DNA from: Gammaproteobacteria bacterium | Lineage (GTDB): Bacteria > Pseudomonadota > Gammaproteobacteria > Steroidobacterales > GCA-2729495 | NCBI GenBank assembly: GCA_024276095.1 | Contig: JAJRXW010000141.1 | Span: 1-34,075 of the forward strand | Length of the DNA stretch: 34,075 nt | Direction of reading: 5' to 3' | Part shown: positions 9,102-19,968 of the stretch, piece after piece | How the letters are laid out: each line of letters starts with the position of its first letter | Position numbering within the stretch: the stretch's first letter is position 1 | Made by a program: the position numbers and the translations under genes | The notes under the pieces: generated by a model | What the model was told of the DNA's origin: nothing | What the model saw: only the letters and a program-made list of their open reading frames with translations | Database searches by the model: none

Positions 9102-12100
9102 GCGCCGGCATCCGGAGATTTTTTCTGCCCGCCGCTGATCCGGTCAATGAATACGAACAGCGACGGCACCAGCACGACACCGATAATGGTCGCAGCCAGC
9201 ATGCCGGAGAATACCGTCATGCCCATCACCTTGCGCGCCTCTGCGCCGGCACCGGTGGCAATCAACAGCGGGATCACGCCGAGAATAAAAGAAAATGCGG
9301 TCATCAGTATCGGCCGAAACCGGTCACGGGCCGCTTCCAGCGCAGCTTCGATCGCCGTCGCTCCGGCTTCGCGTTTCAGCTTTGCGAACTCGACAATCAG
9401 AATCGCATTCTTGGCGGCCAGCCCGATCAGCATCACCAGGCCGATTTGCGCGAATACGTTATTCTGATAACCGGGTGTGAACAGTCCTGCCAGAAACAGT
9501 CCGCCCATGGCGCCAAATACGGCAATCGGTGTGCCCATCAGGACGCTTAACGGCGTCGACCAGCTTTCGTACTGTGCTGCGAGAATCAGGAATACGAACA
9601 GCAGCGCCAGGCCGAATACCAGTGCACCGGAACCCGCTGCAGCCTTTTCCTGGAAGCTCATCGCATTCCACGAGTACGTCATGTCGCCGGGCAGAGTTTG
9701 CCGGGCCACATCCTCCAGCGCGTCCAAGGCCTGGGTCGAGCTGTAACCCGGCGCGGGCTGGCCGGTGATTTCCGCTGCACGAAAAAGATTGAAGCGATTG
9801 GTATAGTCTGGCCCCGTGATCCAGCTCATATCGATCATCGTTGACATCGGCACCATACCGCCCTGATCGCCACGCACAAAAAAGTAGCGCACATCGGAAG
9901 GATCATTGCGGTATTCCGGCTCTGCCTGCACATAAACTTTGAACAGTCGGCCAAACCGGTTGAAGTCATTCACATATGCACCGCCAAAGAAACTCCCCAG
10001 CGTGGTGTTCACATCCGCCGGGGACACACCGAATTTCAGCACCTTGTCATTGTCCACATCCGCAAATATCTGCGGCACCGAGGCGCGAAAAGTCGTGATT
10101 GCACCGCCGATTTCCGGCCGCTTCGTCGCCGCCTGCATGAACCGCGCAGTCTGCTCGGCAAGATACTCCGGCGTATTGCCGGCCCGGTCCTGCAACATCA
10201 TGCTGAAGCCGGAGCCGGTACCCAGTCCCGGGATCGCGGGCGGCCCGAACGCGAATGCCATCGCTTCGGGCAGCGGAAATGCAAGACGCCGGTTAACCTG
10301 CTGGATAATGCCGTTCACGTGCAGATCGTTACCGGGCCGTTCGTCCCACTCCTTCAGGGAAACGAAAAAAATGCCGTGTTCGGGGCCAGCGAAGCAGTCA
10401 GCAGACTGAATCCGGCAACTGTAGTAACGGATTCAATACCGTCGATGTCCTCCAGCAGGCTTTCGATGCGTGCGGTCACGGCATCGGTTCGCTGCAAGGA
10501 GGCTGCATCGGGCAACTGCACATTGATCAGAAAATAACCCTGATCTTCCTCGGGAACGAAGCCGCCCGGCACCGCACTGAACAGACCGCCCATAATCACT
10601 GTCAGACCCAGCAGAAAAATCAGGCTCATCGTCAGACGGCGTGTCAGCAGACCCGTCATGTTCATGTAGCCGCCGGTAACACGCTGAAATGCCTGGTTGA
10701 AACGATCGTAAAACGGCTGCAGCCGGCTTTTGGTCTCGCCCGGCGGCCGAAGCAGCATGGCGCTCAGGGCCGGGCTGAGCGTCAGCGCGTTGATGGAAGA
10801 AATCGCCACCGAGATTGCGATGGTGATGGCGAACTGCTTGTACAAAAGCCCCGTGATGCCGCCCATAAACGCCACCGGCACAAAAACGGCAATCAAGGTA
10901 AGAGAAGTCGCGACAATCGGCCCGGACACTTCACGCATCGCCGCGATGGTCGCTTCTTTCGGCGGCATGCCTTTTTCCATTTTTGCCGTGACGGCCTCCA
11001 CGACCACGATGGCATCGTCCACCACGGTACCGATTGCAAGCACCAGCCCAAGCAGAGACAAGGTGTTGATGAAAAAGCGCAGCAACGGGAATACCGCGAA
11101 GGTGCCGGTCAGCGAAAACGGCACGGCAAGAGTCGGAATCAGGTTGGCGCGGGCGTTTTACAGAAAAATGAATACCACGAGAATCACCAGCGCAACCGCC
11201 TGGAACAGCGTGACAATAATCTCTTTGATTCCGGCTTCGATCGCCAACGTAGTATCCAGCGAGACCAGGTAATCGAGGTCATCCGGAAAATCCTGTTTGA
11301 GACGCTCCATCTCCGCTTCGATCTGCTGTGCGACATTCAGTCCGTTGGCGCCGGGCAGCTGGGATATCGCCAGCACCGCCGTGGGCTGCCCGTTCAGGCG
11401 TGTCACCGCACTGTAACTTTGCGTGCCCAGTTCCACCCGGGCGATATCTTTCACATGTACCTGCGAACCGTCCGGGTTGGCGCGCAGCACAACATTGCCG
11501 AACTCCTCTGCGGTGCTCAGTCGCCCCCGGGTACGCACCGTGTAGGTGAACTCGGTACCGGCAGGTGCCGGCGGCCCGCCGATCTGGCCGGTCGGCGCAA
11601 TCACGTTCTGTTGCTGGATGGCACGGGTGATGTCGGGCACGGTCAGGTTCAGCTTGGCCAGCTGATCCGGCTTGATCCAGATGTGCATGGCATATTCACT
11701 GCCACCGAGCACATCCGCCTGGCCGACATCCTTGATACGGGCAATCGCATCGAGCACATTGATCGTGACGTAATTACCAAGGAAACCCTGGTCAAAGGTA
11801 CCCTCGGGCGAGTAGATACTGATCAGCAGCAGCGGAAAGGACAGCTTCTTTTTAACCGTAATGCCGAGCCGCTTCACTTCTTCGGGGATACCGACCTGGG
11901 CTTCCGATACACGATTCTGCACCAGCACGTTGGACATATCGAGATCGGAACCCACCTCGAAGGTGACGCTCAGATTCATGCTGCCGTCATTGGAGTTAAC
12001 AGACTTCATGTACAGCATGTTCTCGACACCGTTGATCTTTTGTTCCAGCGGTGTCGCAACGGACTGCTCGACCACGCCCGCGTTAGCGCCTGTGTAACGT

Positions 12101-12240
12101 GCCGATACCGACACCTCCGGGGGCGTGATTTCCGGGTACTGGGCCACCGGCAGCGAACTCATCGCTACCAGACCGATAATCACGGTAATGATCGCAATGA
12201 TCATCGCGACAATCGGCCGGCGAACGAAAAACTCCGGCAT
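9098..12240 (-). pseudogene. HAE1/AcrB-type RND multidrug efflux permease, disrupted by an in-frame TAA (11158-11160) and a frameshift near 10365-10371
   Basis: Three ORFs (11158..12240, 10354..11124, 9098..10318) join to give about one AcrB-length protein. Motifs: MPEFFVRRPIVAMIIAIITVIIGL, GxANARxANLIPTLAVP junction, VLAIGTVVDDAIVVVEAV, GLAAKNAILIVEFA. The first two ORFs are in the same frame, separated by TAA at a position where AcrB relatives have the Gln of [10 protein letters not shown]. Confidence 0.88.
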
Positions 12241-12242
12241 CG

Positions 12243-13419
12243 TCAGGTTTCCTGGATCGGCGCCGGAGCCACGGCATCCGAATACAGGGCGGGCCGGACC
12301 GCCATGCCTGCCCGCACTTTCTGCAGACCTTCGACGATGACCTGCTCCCCGCGCTCCAGCCCCGACTCGACAACCTGGTTATTGCCCTTGATCGGACCCG
12401 GCTGGATGTCACGAACCTGAACGGTATTGTCGGCAGTCACTACGTATACACGGAAACGACCCTGTAACTCCACCACGGCCTTTCTGGGCACGACCGTGAC
12501 GTTCTTCAACTCGGTATAGGGTGCGAAACACGCGCGAACTGTCCCGGCAACAACAGGTTTTCCGGGTTGGGAAACAGCGCCTCGAGCGTATAAGTGCCGG
12601 TTCCCGGATCGATGGATTGCGCCGCACCTGCGACCTTCCCTGGATGACCGAACCGGCTGCCGTCCGCCAGAATCAACTGCAGCTGCGACCGGCCCTCCCG
12701 CATGGAATCCTTGTTCTTGCCCTCGTTGAAATAGGTCCTGGCAAGCATCAGGTATTCCCGCTCGGAGATCGAAAACCGCACCCGGATCGGGTCGATATCC
12801 GACAGGGTATTGAGCACCACCGGGTTGGGCTCACGCCCGACGAACTCTCCTGGCTTCGCGTTGCTCAACCCGATCAGGCCACTGATCGGTGCATGGATTC
12901 TGGTATAACTCAACTCGATCCGGGCCAGGTCCACTGCAGCCTCGGCTGCCTGTACGCCGGCTTCGGCGGCTTCGAACTGTGCGACGGCACTGTCCAGACC
13001 CTGCGCACTGACCGCCTTCATTTCCGCCAGCGGGCGAATCCGTGCAAGGTCGCTTTTAGCCTTGGCCCGTTGCGTCTTCGCTCCGGCGAGCTGACTTTGC
13101 GCCGAGACGAGTTTGGCCTGGAATGTCTGCGGGTCGATCGTGTACAGCAGCTGGCCTTTGTTCACAAAACGCCCTTCCTGGAAATCCAGCGTTTCCAGGA
13201 AGCCCTCGACACGGGCACGAATCGGCACATCCTGCGTCCCGAGGGTACTGCCGACCATCTCGATGGTCAGCGGAACGTCATGCCGTTCGACCTCGACAAC
13301 CTGTACCGGCAGCGGCGGCCTCCCCCGGCAGCCGGATCGTTCGACCCGCAGGCAACCAGCAGGGCGGCGATTACACCCAGTCCGATCCGGTCCCGAATCT
13401 CTCGGAGCTTGTCGTTCAT
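12243..13419 (-). pseudogene. RND periplasmic adaptor (MexA/AcrA-like membrane fusion lipoprotein) with two apparent frameshifts
   Basis: Start ATG at 13419 gives MNDKLREIRDRIGLGVIAALLVACGSNDPAAGG. The continuation PPLPVQVVEVERHDVPLTIEMVGSTLGTQDVPIRARVEGFLETLDFQEGRFVNKGQLLYTIDP is in another frame, and APYTELKNVTVVPRKAVVELQGRFRVYVV in a third. Confidence 0.85.
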
Positions 13420-13681
13420 CATTGTTTTTCTTCTTGTTCAGCCGGGCGATCGATCCATCCAATGGTAGAGCCTTGCCATGGCCCCGTCCAGCGCACATTA
13501 CGAGGCAGCACAACGGTCCCGGCGTAATGACGACGGGCGCCCGCGATTCGGGTAGTATCCTCTCACCGGGAACCGTCAGCACTGTCCGGACCATGTTCTG
13601 ACGTAAGCCCCGGGTTTCTGCTCTGAAGTAATCGCAACTAATGAATGTGAAGTCACGACGCCTGTTGGCTCGCCTCATCCG

Positions 13682-15460
13682 GTGACATCCGATCAGGGCA
13701 TTCTGTTCGGGCTCCTGACCGCGATCTTCGTACTCCTGATCTGGGGGCGCTGGCGTTACGACCTTGTGGCATTCGGAGCGCTCATCGCTGCGTTGATCAC
13801 CGGTGTAGTGCCCATCGAGCAGGCATTCTCGGGATTCGGCCACCCGGCCACGGTCATTATCGCACTGGTATTGATTGCCAGCCGTGCCCTGTCCATTTCC
13901 GGGGCAGTCGAACTTATCGCGCGCTATGTCGTGGACCGGTCACGCAAGCTCGGTACCCATATAGCGGTGATGTAGGGAATAGCCGCCGCACTGTCGGCGG
14001 TGATGAACAATGTCGCTGCCCTGGCATTGCTGATGCCGGTGGACATGCAGGCTGCCGCCAAGGCAAAACGCAGTCCCGCGCTGACATTAATGCCGCTGTC
14101 GTTCGCCTCCATTCTTGGCGGCATGATCACGCTGATCGGCACGCCACCGAATATCGTGATTGCCGAATTCAGAAATTCGGCGCTCGGCTCGCCTTACCGG
14201 ATGTTCGATTTTGCCCCTGTCGGACTGGTGTGCGCAGTACTGGGCGTCGCTTTTATCGCCACCGTGGGCTGGCGGCTGATTCCACGCGCGCAGGATGACC
14301 GGAAACAGCCGGGTGAGCTGTTCGATTTCGAAGATTACGTTGCCGAGCTCAGGGTACCCGAAGACTCCGGCATCATCGGCCAGCGGGTCAGCGAACTCGA
14401 CGATATTGCCGAAGACAACGAAAGCGTGATTCTCGGCGTTGTGCGCCGGGGAAAAAGACTGCCGGGATTTGCACGGCGCAGCAAAATCGAGGCAGGGGAT
14501 CTGCTCGTGGTCGAAGCAAGCCCCGAAAGCATCGATGCACTGGTTGGTGCATTGAAGCTTGAATATGTTCGCGGCAAGGACGCTCCGAGCATGCTGGCGG
14601 ACGAAAGCCTGTCGTTACTCGAAGTGGTGGTGCCCGAAGGCGCGCGGATAGAAGGACGCTCGGCGCTGTCTTTGAAGCTGCTGTATCGCCATGGCGTCAC
14701 GCTGCTCGGCGTATCCCGGCAGGGCAAGCGTTTCCGCGAACGTATTCGCAAACTCCAGGTGCGGGCCGGAGACGTATTGCTGCTGCTGGGACCGTCCGAG
14801 CGTTTGCCCGAGATCGCCGGCTGGCTGGGCTGCCTGCCGCTGGGCGAGCGCGGCCTGCAGGTCATTCAGCGCGAAAAAGCCGGCCTTGCAGCGGGCATTT
14901 TTGCAGTGGCTGTCATTCTTGCCAGTACCGGGGTGCTGTATCTGCCCATCGCGCTCGGCGCAGCAGTCGTACTGCTCGTATTATTGAATATCGTGCCCGT
15001 TCGCCAGGTTTATGACTCGGTGGAATGGCCGGTCATCGTACTGCTCGGATCGATGATCCCGATCGGTGTTGCCATGGAGACCAGTGGTGCAACCGGGCTG
15101 ATTGCCGGCGGCATTGTCGGCATGGCCGACGGTTATTCGCCGGCACTGGCACTGGTACTGCTGATCGTGATCACCATGTCCCTGTCCGATGTCATGAACA
15201 ACACGGCAACCGCGGTGATCGCCGCACCGATTGCCGTCGACATGGCCACCCGCCTCAATGTCAGTCCAGATCCATTTCTGATGGGCGTTGCCGTGGCAGC
15301 CTCGTGCGCCTTCCTGACACCCATCGGGCACAAGAACAATACCCTGATCCTCGGGCCGGGCGGTTATCGCTTCGGGGACTACTGGCGCATGGGCCTGCCG
15401 CTGGAAATTCTCGTGATAGCCGTCGGTACGCCAATGATTCTTTGGGTCTGGCCGTTATAG
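13682..15460 (+). pseudogene. SLC13/DASS-type permease with tandem TrkA-C (RCK_C) domains, interrupted by an in-frame TAG at 13973-13975
   Basis: ORFs 13682..13975 and 14000..15460 are in the same frame. Reading through gives ...THIAVM*GIAAALSAVMNNVAALALLMPV. RCK_C-like repeats and a C-terminal SDVMNNTATAVIAAPIA permease motif. Confidence 0.82.
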
Positions 15461-15472
15461 CAGGGCAGCCAA

Positions 15473-16240
15473 ATGGAGCGACCATCGAGCAAGCAGCCCA
15501 TTGCAGTATTCGACAATGTTTCAAAGAGCCTTGGCGATACCCGGGCTCTGGACAGCCTGACCCTGAGTTTCCCCGGCGAGGGCGGTGCTGCAATCGTCGG
15601 AGAAAGTGGCAGCGGCAAATCAACCCTGCTCGAACTGCTCATCGGGCTGCTGAAACCGGACCGCGGCAGCATCAACGCCCTGGGCGAGCCAATCGACTAC
15701 GCCAATATTGAACGCTATCGCCGCAGGATCGGTTACGCCGTTCAGGACACCGGACTCTTTCCTCATCTAAGCGTTGCCGACAACATCATGTTGCCGGGCA
15801 GGCTGGCCGGCCACGCAGACTCCGATCGCGAACTGCGTTGTCATGAACTCGCCACAATGATGAACCTGGAACCGGAAACACTGGCCCGCTATCCGCTTGA
15901 GCTTTCCGGCGGCCAACAGCAACGGGCCGGCATTTGCCGGGCCATGATCCTCAAGCCGCAATTGCTGTTGCTGGATGAGCCGTTCTCGGGTCTGGATATC
16001 GTCACGCGCCGTGAAATTTACGAACGTTTTCTTAACCTGACACAACAGGACGGCACCAGTTACCTGCTGGTGACCCACGATCTCAGCGAGGCAGCAGAAC
16101 TCTGCGACCACCTTTCCATTTTGAGAAATGGCCGTCTCATCCAGCAGGGTGCTGCAGGTGCGGTTCTCCGACAACCGGATCATCCGTATGTCGAGAAAAT
16201 GATCCAGGCGCAACTGGGGCATTCCCGTGCGCTTGCTTAG
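15473..16240 (+). CDS. ABC transporter ATP-binding protein, glycine betaine/osmoprotectant type
   Basis: Walker A GESGSGKST, Q-loop, signature LSGGQQQR, Walker B LLLLDEPFSGLD, H-loop VTHD. Overlaps the downstream fused SBP-permease gene. Confidence 0.92.
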   Translation: MERPSSKQPIAVFDNVSKSLGDTRALDSLTLSFPGEGGAAIVGESGSGKSTLLELLIGLLKPDRGSINALGEPIDYANIERYRRRIGYAVQDTGLFPHLSVADNIMLPGRLAGHADSDRELRCHELATMMNLEPETLARYPLELSGGQQQRAGICRAMILKPQLLLLDEPFSGLDIVTRREIYERFLNLTQQDGTSYLLVTHDLSEAAELCDHLSILRNGRLIQQGAAGAVLRQPDHPYVEKMIQAQLGHSRALA

Positions 16241-17711
16241 CAGTGCAATGCTGGTATATCTGCTGGCGATCACCGGCAGCCAGGCAGAAACGGTTGTCAT
16301 CGGCAGCAAGAACTTCACGGAAAGCTACCTGCTTGCAGAGATTGCCGCCCAATGGCTGGAAGCCGGCAACATCGCCGTGGAACGGCGATTCGGTTTCGGC
16401 GGCACCAAAGTCGCCTATGAGGCGCTCGAGGACGGTGAAATCTCCCTGTACCCGGAATACGCAGGCACGATTGCGCAGGTGATTCTGGATGACCCTGCAC
16501 TGCGAACCAATGAGGAACTCAACGCACACCTTGAGAAAAGGGGACTCAGACTGATCGCGCCGTTGGGATTCAACAATACCTACGCAATCGCTGTCTCGGG
16601 CGCGCTTGCAGCCCGGCTCGGGCTGCACACCATCGGCGATCTTGCCGCGCACCCGGAGCTGCGATTCGCCTTCAGTCATGAGTTCATGGAACGCCGCGAC
16701 GGATGGCCGGGCCTGAAATCGCTGTACCGGTTGCCGCAAAAGCCGCTCGGCATCGAACACGGACTGGCCTATCGGGCGATCGCAGAAAACCGGATCGATG
16801 TAACCGATGCCTACTCGACCGACGGCGATATTGTCCGCTTCGGACTTGCACTGCTCGAGGATGACGCGGCATATTTCCCCGACTACCGTGCTCTCTGGCT
16901 GATCAGGGCCGACATCCCGCCGGCAGTCGCCGGGCGACTCGGCCGGCTGAAAAACACCATAGACAATGACCTGATGCGCCGGCTGAATGCCAGGGTGCTG
17001 ATCGACAAGGCAACCTTTGGCGAAGTCGCCGCCGAGTTCGTCCGGAGTATCGACGGCAAGGCCCGCTTTTTGAAAGGCTCGACATCTGCAGAACAACTGC
17101 TTGACAACATCTGGCGTCATTTACAACTCACGCTGACAGCGCTGGCCGGGGCTACCGTTGCCGGTGTCGCACTTGCCCTGTTGTCCTACCGGCGCAGGCG
17201 GCTGGCAAAAGTTCTGCTGTATTTCGCCGGCCTGATGCAGACCATTCCATCCATTGCTTTACTCGCCCTGATGCTGCCGCTGCTTGGCATCGGCTTTCTT
17301 CCGGCCGTTGTTGCTCTGTTTCTGTATTCGCTGTTGCCGATCCTGCGTTCGACACTCACGGCACTTGCGGCTATCGACCCCCTGTATCGTCGTGTCGCCG
17401 CCGCAATGGGGATGACCAGCCGCCAGCAGTTTCGTCATGTACTGTTGCCGCTGGCCCTGCCCCATGTACTGGCGGGCATTCGCACTGCCAGCGTCATCAG
17501 TATCGGTACCGCAACGCTGGCCGCATTCATCGGTGCCGGCGGGCTGGGTCAACCGATCGTGACCGGCCTGGCACTGAACGACACAGGCCTGATCCTGCAG
17601 GGCGCGATCCCCGCCGCCGTGCTGGCCATCGTTGCAGATATCCTGTTTGACTTGTCCGAACGTCTGTTGATACCGCGGCACATGCGCGTGTCGCAGGTGG
17701 CTGGAACCTGA
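16227..17711 (+). CDS. Fused osmoprotectant-binding protein (N-terminal) and permease (C-terminal), OpuC/YehYZ-type
   Basis: Signal then ETVVIGSKNFTESYLLAEIAAQWLEAGNIAVERRFGFGGTKVAYEALEDGEISLYPEYAGTIAQVIL (QAT-type SBP). C-terminal permease with GLMQTIPSIALLALMLPLLGIGFLPAVVALFLYSLLPILR and AAAMGMTSRQQFRHVLLPLALPHVLAGIRTA. Confidence 0.92.
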   Translation: MRLLSSAMLVYLLAITGSQAETVVIGSKNFTESYLLAEIAAQWLEAGNIAVERRFGFGGTKVAYEALEDGEISLYPEYAGTIAQVILDDPALRTNEELNAHLEKRGLRLIAPLGFNNTYAIAVSGALAARLGLHTIGDLAAHPELRFAFSHEFMERRDGWPGLKSLYRLPQKPLGIEHGLAYRAIAENRIDVTDAYSTDGDIVRFGLALLEDDAAYFPDYRALWLIRADIPPAVAGRLGRLKNTIDNDLMRRLNARVLIDKATFGEVAAEFVRSIDGKARFLKGSTSAEQLLDNIWRHLQLTLTALAGATVAGVALALLSYRRRRLAKVLLYFAGLMQTIPSIALLALMLPLLGIGFLPAVVALFLYSLLPILRSTLTALAAIDPLYRRVAAAMGMTSRQQFRHVLLPLALPHVLAGIRTASVISIGTATLAAFIGAGGLGQPIVTGLALNDTGLILQGAIPAAVLAIVADILFDLSERLLIPRHMRVSQVAGT

Positions 17712-17825
17712 GCCGGACCGGCAAAGCCCTCCTATGGAATACCCTTCGTACGCATCAGCGAAAGCCTGCCGGGCCGCTTGCCGACCTGGTAAAACCGCTC
17801 GTTTCACGACCGTGGAAAACGCCGG

Positions 17826-18764
17826 TTAATGCAGACCCAGATCGGCCAGCAGATCGGCACTTTCCTGACGAATGACGTCCACGTTGTCGACCAGTAACCG
17901 AACCGGTACCGGCGGCGGCTGCCACTCGGGCCGGAGGCATAGCCCGGCGACCATTGCCTGCCTGGCATCCGTATCCAGCGACTGCATCTCTTCTGCATGC
18001 AGGACACCGATACTGAGCTGATCGGCAATCTGAATGCATAACACCAGGCTCGCAACATCATGCGGCAAGTCCGTACCGCCCGGGGAAAATTCACTGTGGT
18101 GATGACCCACCACTTCGGTAATCAGCTCCGGTACACCCCAGCGGGTACAGGCAAGATAGCCCAGTTCGCTGTGAGTAAAATGAAAGACCTGCTGTTCCGC
18201 CTCCAGCAGCTGCTCGACCGAACTCCAGTTCGCTTCTCCTACCGTATCGAATTGCCTGGGCATCAGCTCGAACATGACAAACCTGCCGATATCGTGCAGC
18301 AGGCCACCCACGTAGGCAATTTCCGGATTGGCATCCAGTTCCGGAACCAGACGTGCGATGGTCGCTGCCCCTACCGCAGTTTCTATCGAATGCCGCCACA
18401 ATCCGGTTTGTTCGTCGTCCACCGGCACGAATACGCGCATCACCGCCATCGATGTGATGAGACCCCGGATGGTTTTGATTCCCAGCCGGGTGACGGCAGA
18501 CTGTATCGTATCGATCTCCGCGACCGGTGAAGATGCGGCGGAATTTGCCAGTTTAAGAATACGAATCGCAAACGGAGGGTCTTCCCTCGCCAGGGCCACA
18601 ACCTGCTCAAAATAGTCGTCGGCGGATAAATCCAGTGCCAGCATCCGGGTGACGATCGCCGGCAATAACGGCAATTCGTCAATCTGCTTCTGCACATCCT
18701 CAAGACACGGGCCGGTCTCCGGGCCCGTTCGGGAAATGTCGCTGAATCGCTGTGCCATATCCAT
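17826..18764 (-). CDS. HDOD domain protein
   Basis: LPLLPAIVTRMLALDLSADDYFEQVVALAREDPPFAIRILKLANSAASSPVAEIDTIQSAVTRLGIKTIRGLI...GGLLHDIGRFVM. Confidence 0.9.
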   Translation of the reverse strand: MDMAQRFSDISRTGPETGPCLEDVQKQIDELPLLPAIVTRMLALDLSADDYFEQVVALAREDPPFAIRILKLANSAASSPVAEIDTIQSAVTRLGIKTIRGLITSMAVMRVFVPVDDEQTGLWRHSIETAVGAATIARLVPELDANPEIAYVGGLLHDIGRFVMFELMPRQFDTVGEANWSSVEQLLEAEQQVFHFTHSELGYLACTRWGVPELITEVVGHHHSEFSPGGTDLPHDVASLVLCIQIADQLSIGVLHAEEMQSLDTDARQAMVAGLCLRPEWQPPPVPVRLLVDNVDVIRQESADLLADLGLH

Positions 18765-19084
18765 CCTCCGTCGGTAGCCAAAGCACGATTCCCTGCATCG
18801 TCAGGCCGATGCAGGCAGTTGCCACATTTTCTTCGCAGACGGTGCTGCTACTGGAGTTCAGGTGCCTGCATCGCGGTTTCCCTACCGAGAGCAGCATCAG
18901 TATATAAGCACCAGAGACCATATATAGCTGTTTGTGGTCCCTGTTTGCGGTATCGGCGACCGCAGAAAAAACTTTAGTAAGGGAATACCGTAAGCACAGC
19001 CACCCGCCCCGGGGATGCCTTAACGGACGATACCGCGGGCAGAAATCCTGCGCCGATCCCGATGATGAAGCGCCCGGTGACAGG

Positions 19085-19924
19085 TCATTCGGGTTTGATA
19101 AATTTCAGCGTCATCCGGTCACTCTCGCCGATGGCCAGATACTTCGCCCGGTCTTTTTCACCCAGCGCGAGCGTCGGCGGCAGCGTCCAGACACCCTCCG
19201 GATAATCCTTCGTATCGTTCGGATTCGCATTGATCTCCGATCGGTCCACGAGCTTCAAACCTGCTGCCTCGGCAAGCCGGATGACTTCCTGTTCCGGCAC
19301 ATAACCTTTCTTCACCCACTCCATGCCGACCATACCGGGCTCGGCACGATGCTCTGTCAAACCCAGTACGCCACCCGGTTTAAGCGCCCGGTATGCAGCC
19401 TGGAACACCTCGACGGCGGTGCCGTCCTCAATCCAGTTATGCACGTTTCGAAAACTGAGCACCATGTCGGCACTGCCGGCCGGCGCAAGCTCCGATTTCC
19501 CCGGTGGCGCAAATTCGATCACTTCAACCTTGTCGTAGGTCTCCGGGCCGGATGCCAGTTTTTCCAGGTATTTATTGGCGTTCCTGCGAAAATACTCGAT
19601 TTCAGAGTCGCTGTCGTAACTCGCGGCAATCAGGCGTCCGTTGTCCCTGAGATACGGCGCCAGTACTTCCGTGTACCAGCCCCCGCCTCCCGGCGAGATT
19701 TCCACGACCGTCATGTCATCGCGAATTCCAAACCACTGCAGGGTTTCAACCGGATGCCGATACTGATTTCTGGCGATGTAGGCCGCAGACCGGTGCTCGC
19801 CGGAAGCGGCGCTTTGAAGTTTATTCCCGGCCGCATCGCCTGCTGCTGAATAAAGCGGGTAGGCAAAAAACAGGCTGACAATCAGCCAACGGAGAGAAAT
19901 GCGGGTAATTTCACGATTGGTCAT
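19085..19924 (-). CDS. Exported class I SAM-dependent methyltransferase-like protein (COG4798 type)
   Basis: Preferred start ATG 19924 (MTNREITRISLRWLIVSLFFAYPLYSAAGD signal). Contains MTVVEISPGGGGWYTEVLAPYLRDNGRLIAASYD and SADMVLSFRNVHNWIEDGTAVEVFQAAYRALKPGGVLGLTEHR. The upstream ORF extension reads the tRNA fragment and is not credible. Confidence 0.85.
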   Translation of the reverse strand: MTNREITRISLRWLIVSLFFAYPLYSAAGDAAGNKLQSAASGEHRSAAYIARNQYRHPVETLQWFGIRDDMTVVEISPGGGGWYTEVLAPYLRDNGRLIAASYDSDSEIEYFRRNANKYLEKLASGPETYDKVEVIEFAPPGKSELAPAGSADMVLSFRNVHNWIEDGTAVEVFQAAYRALKPGGVLGLTEHRAEPGMVGMEWVKKGYVPEQEVIRLAEAAGLKLVDRSEINANPNDTKDYPEGVWTLPPTLALGEKDRAKYLAIGESDRMTLKFIKPE

Positions 19925-19968
19925 TGTGTATCCCCTGGTGACGAACTTGCATGGCATGTGTCGGTATC

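Noticed and set aside
11419-12420. 333-aa plus-strand ORF opposite the RND pump
   Set aside because: Antisense of a clear AcrB-like coding region; spurious.
12506-13843. N-terminal about 140 aa of the 445-aa adaptor ORF (MAESRECLLDGHYTGDQRSD...)
   Set aside because: Out-of-frame extension through the intergenic and signal-peptide region; the true start is ATG 13419 in a different frame.
10300-14000. Stop-codon reassignment or programmed recoding as explanation for the in-frame TAA and TAG
   Set aside because: Many other genes in the window end normally at TAA, TAG or TGA, and no SECIS/pyrrolysine-like context is evident; mutation or sequence error is simpler.
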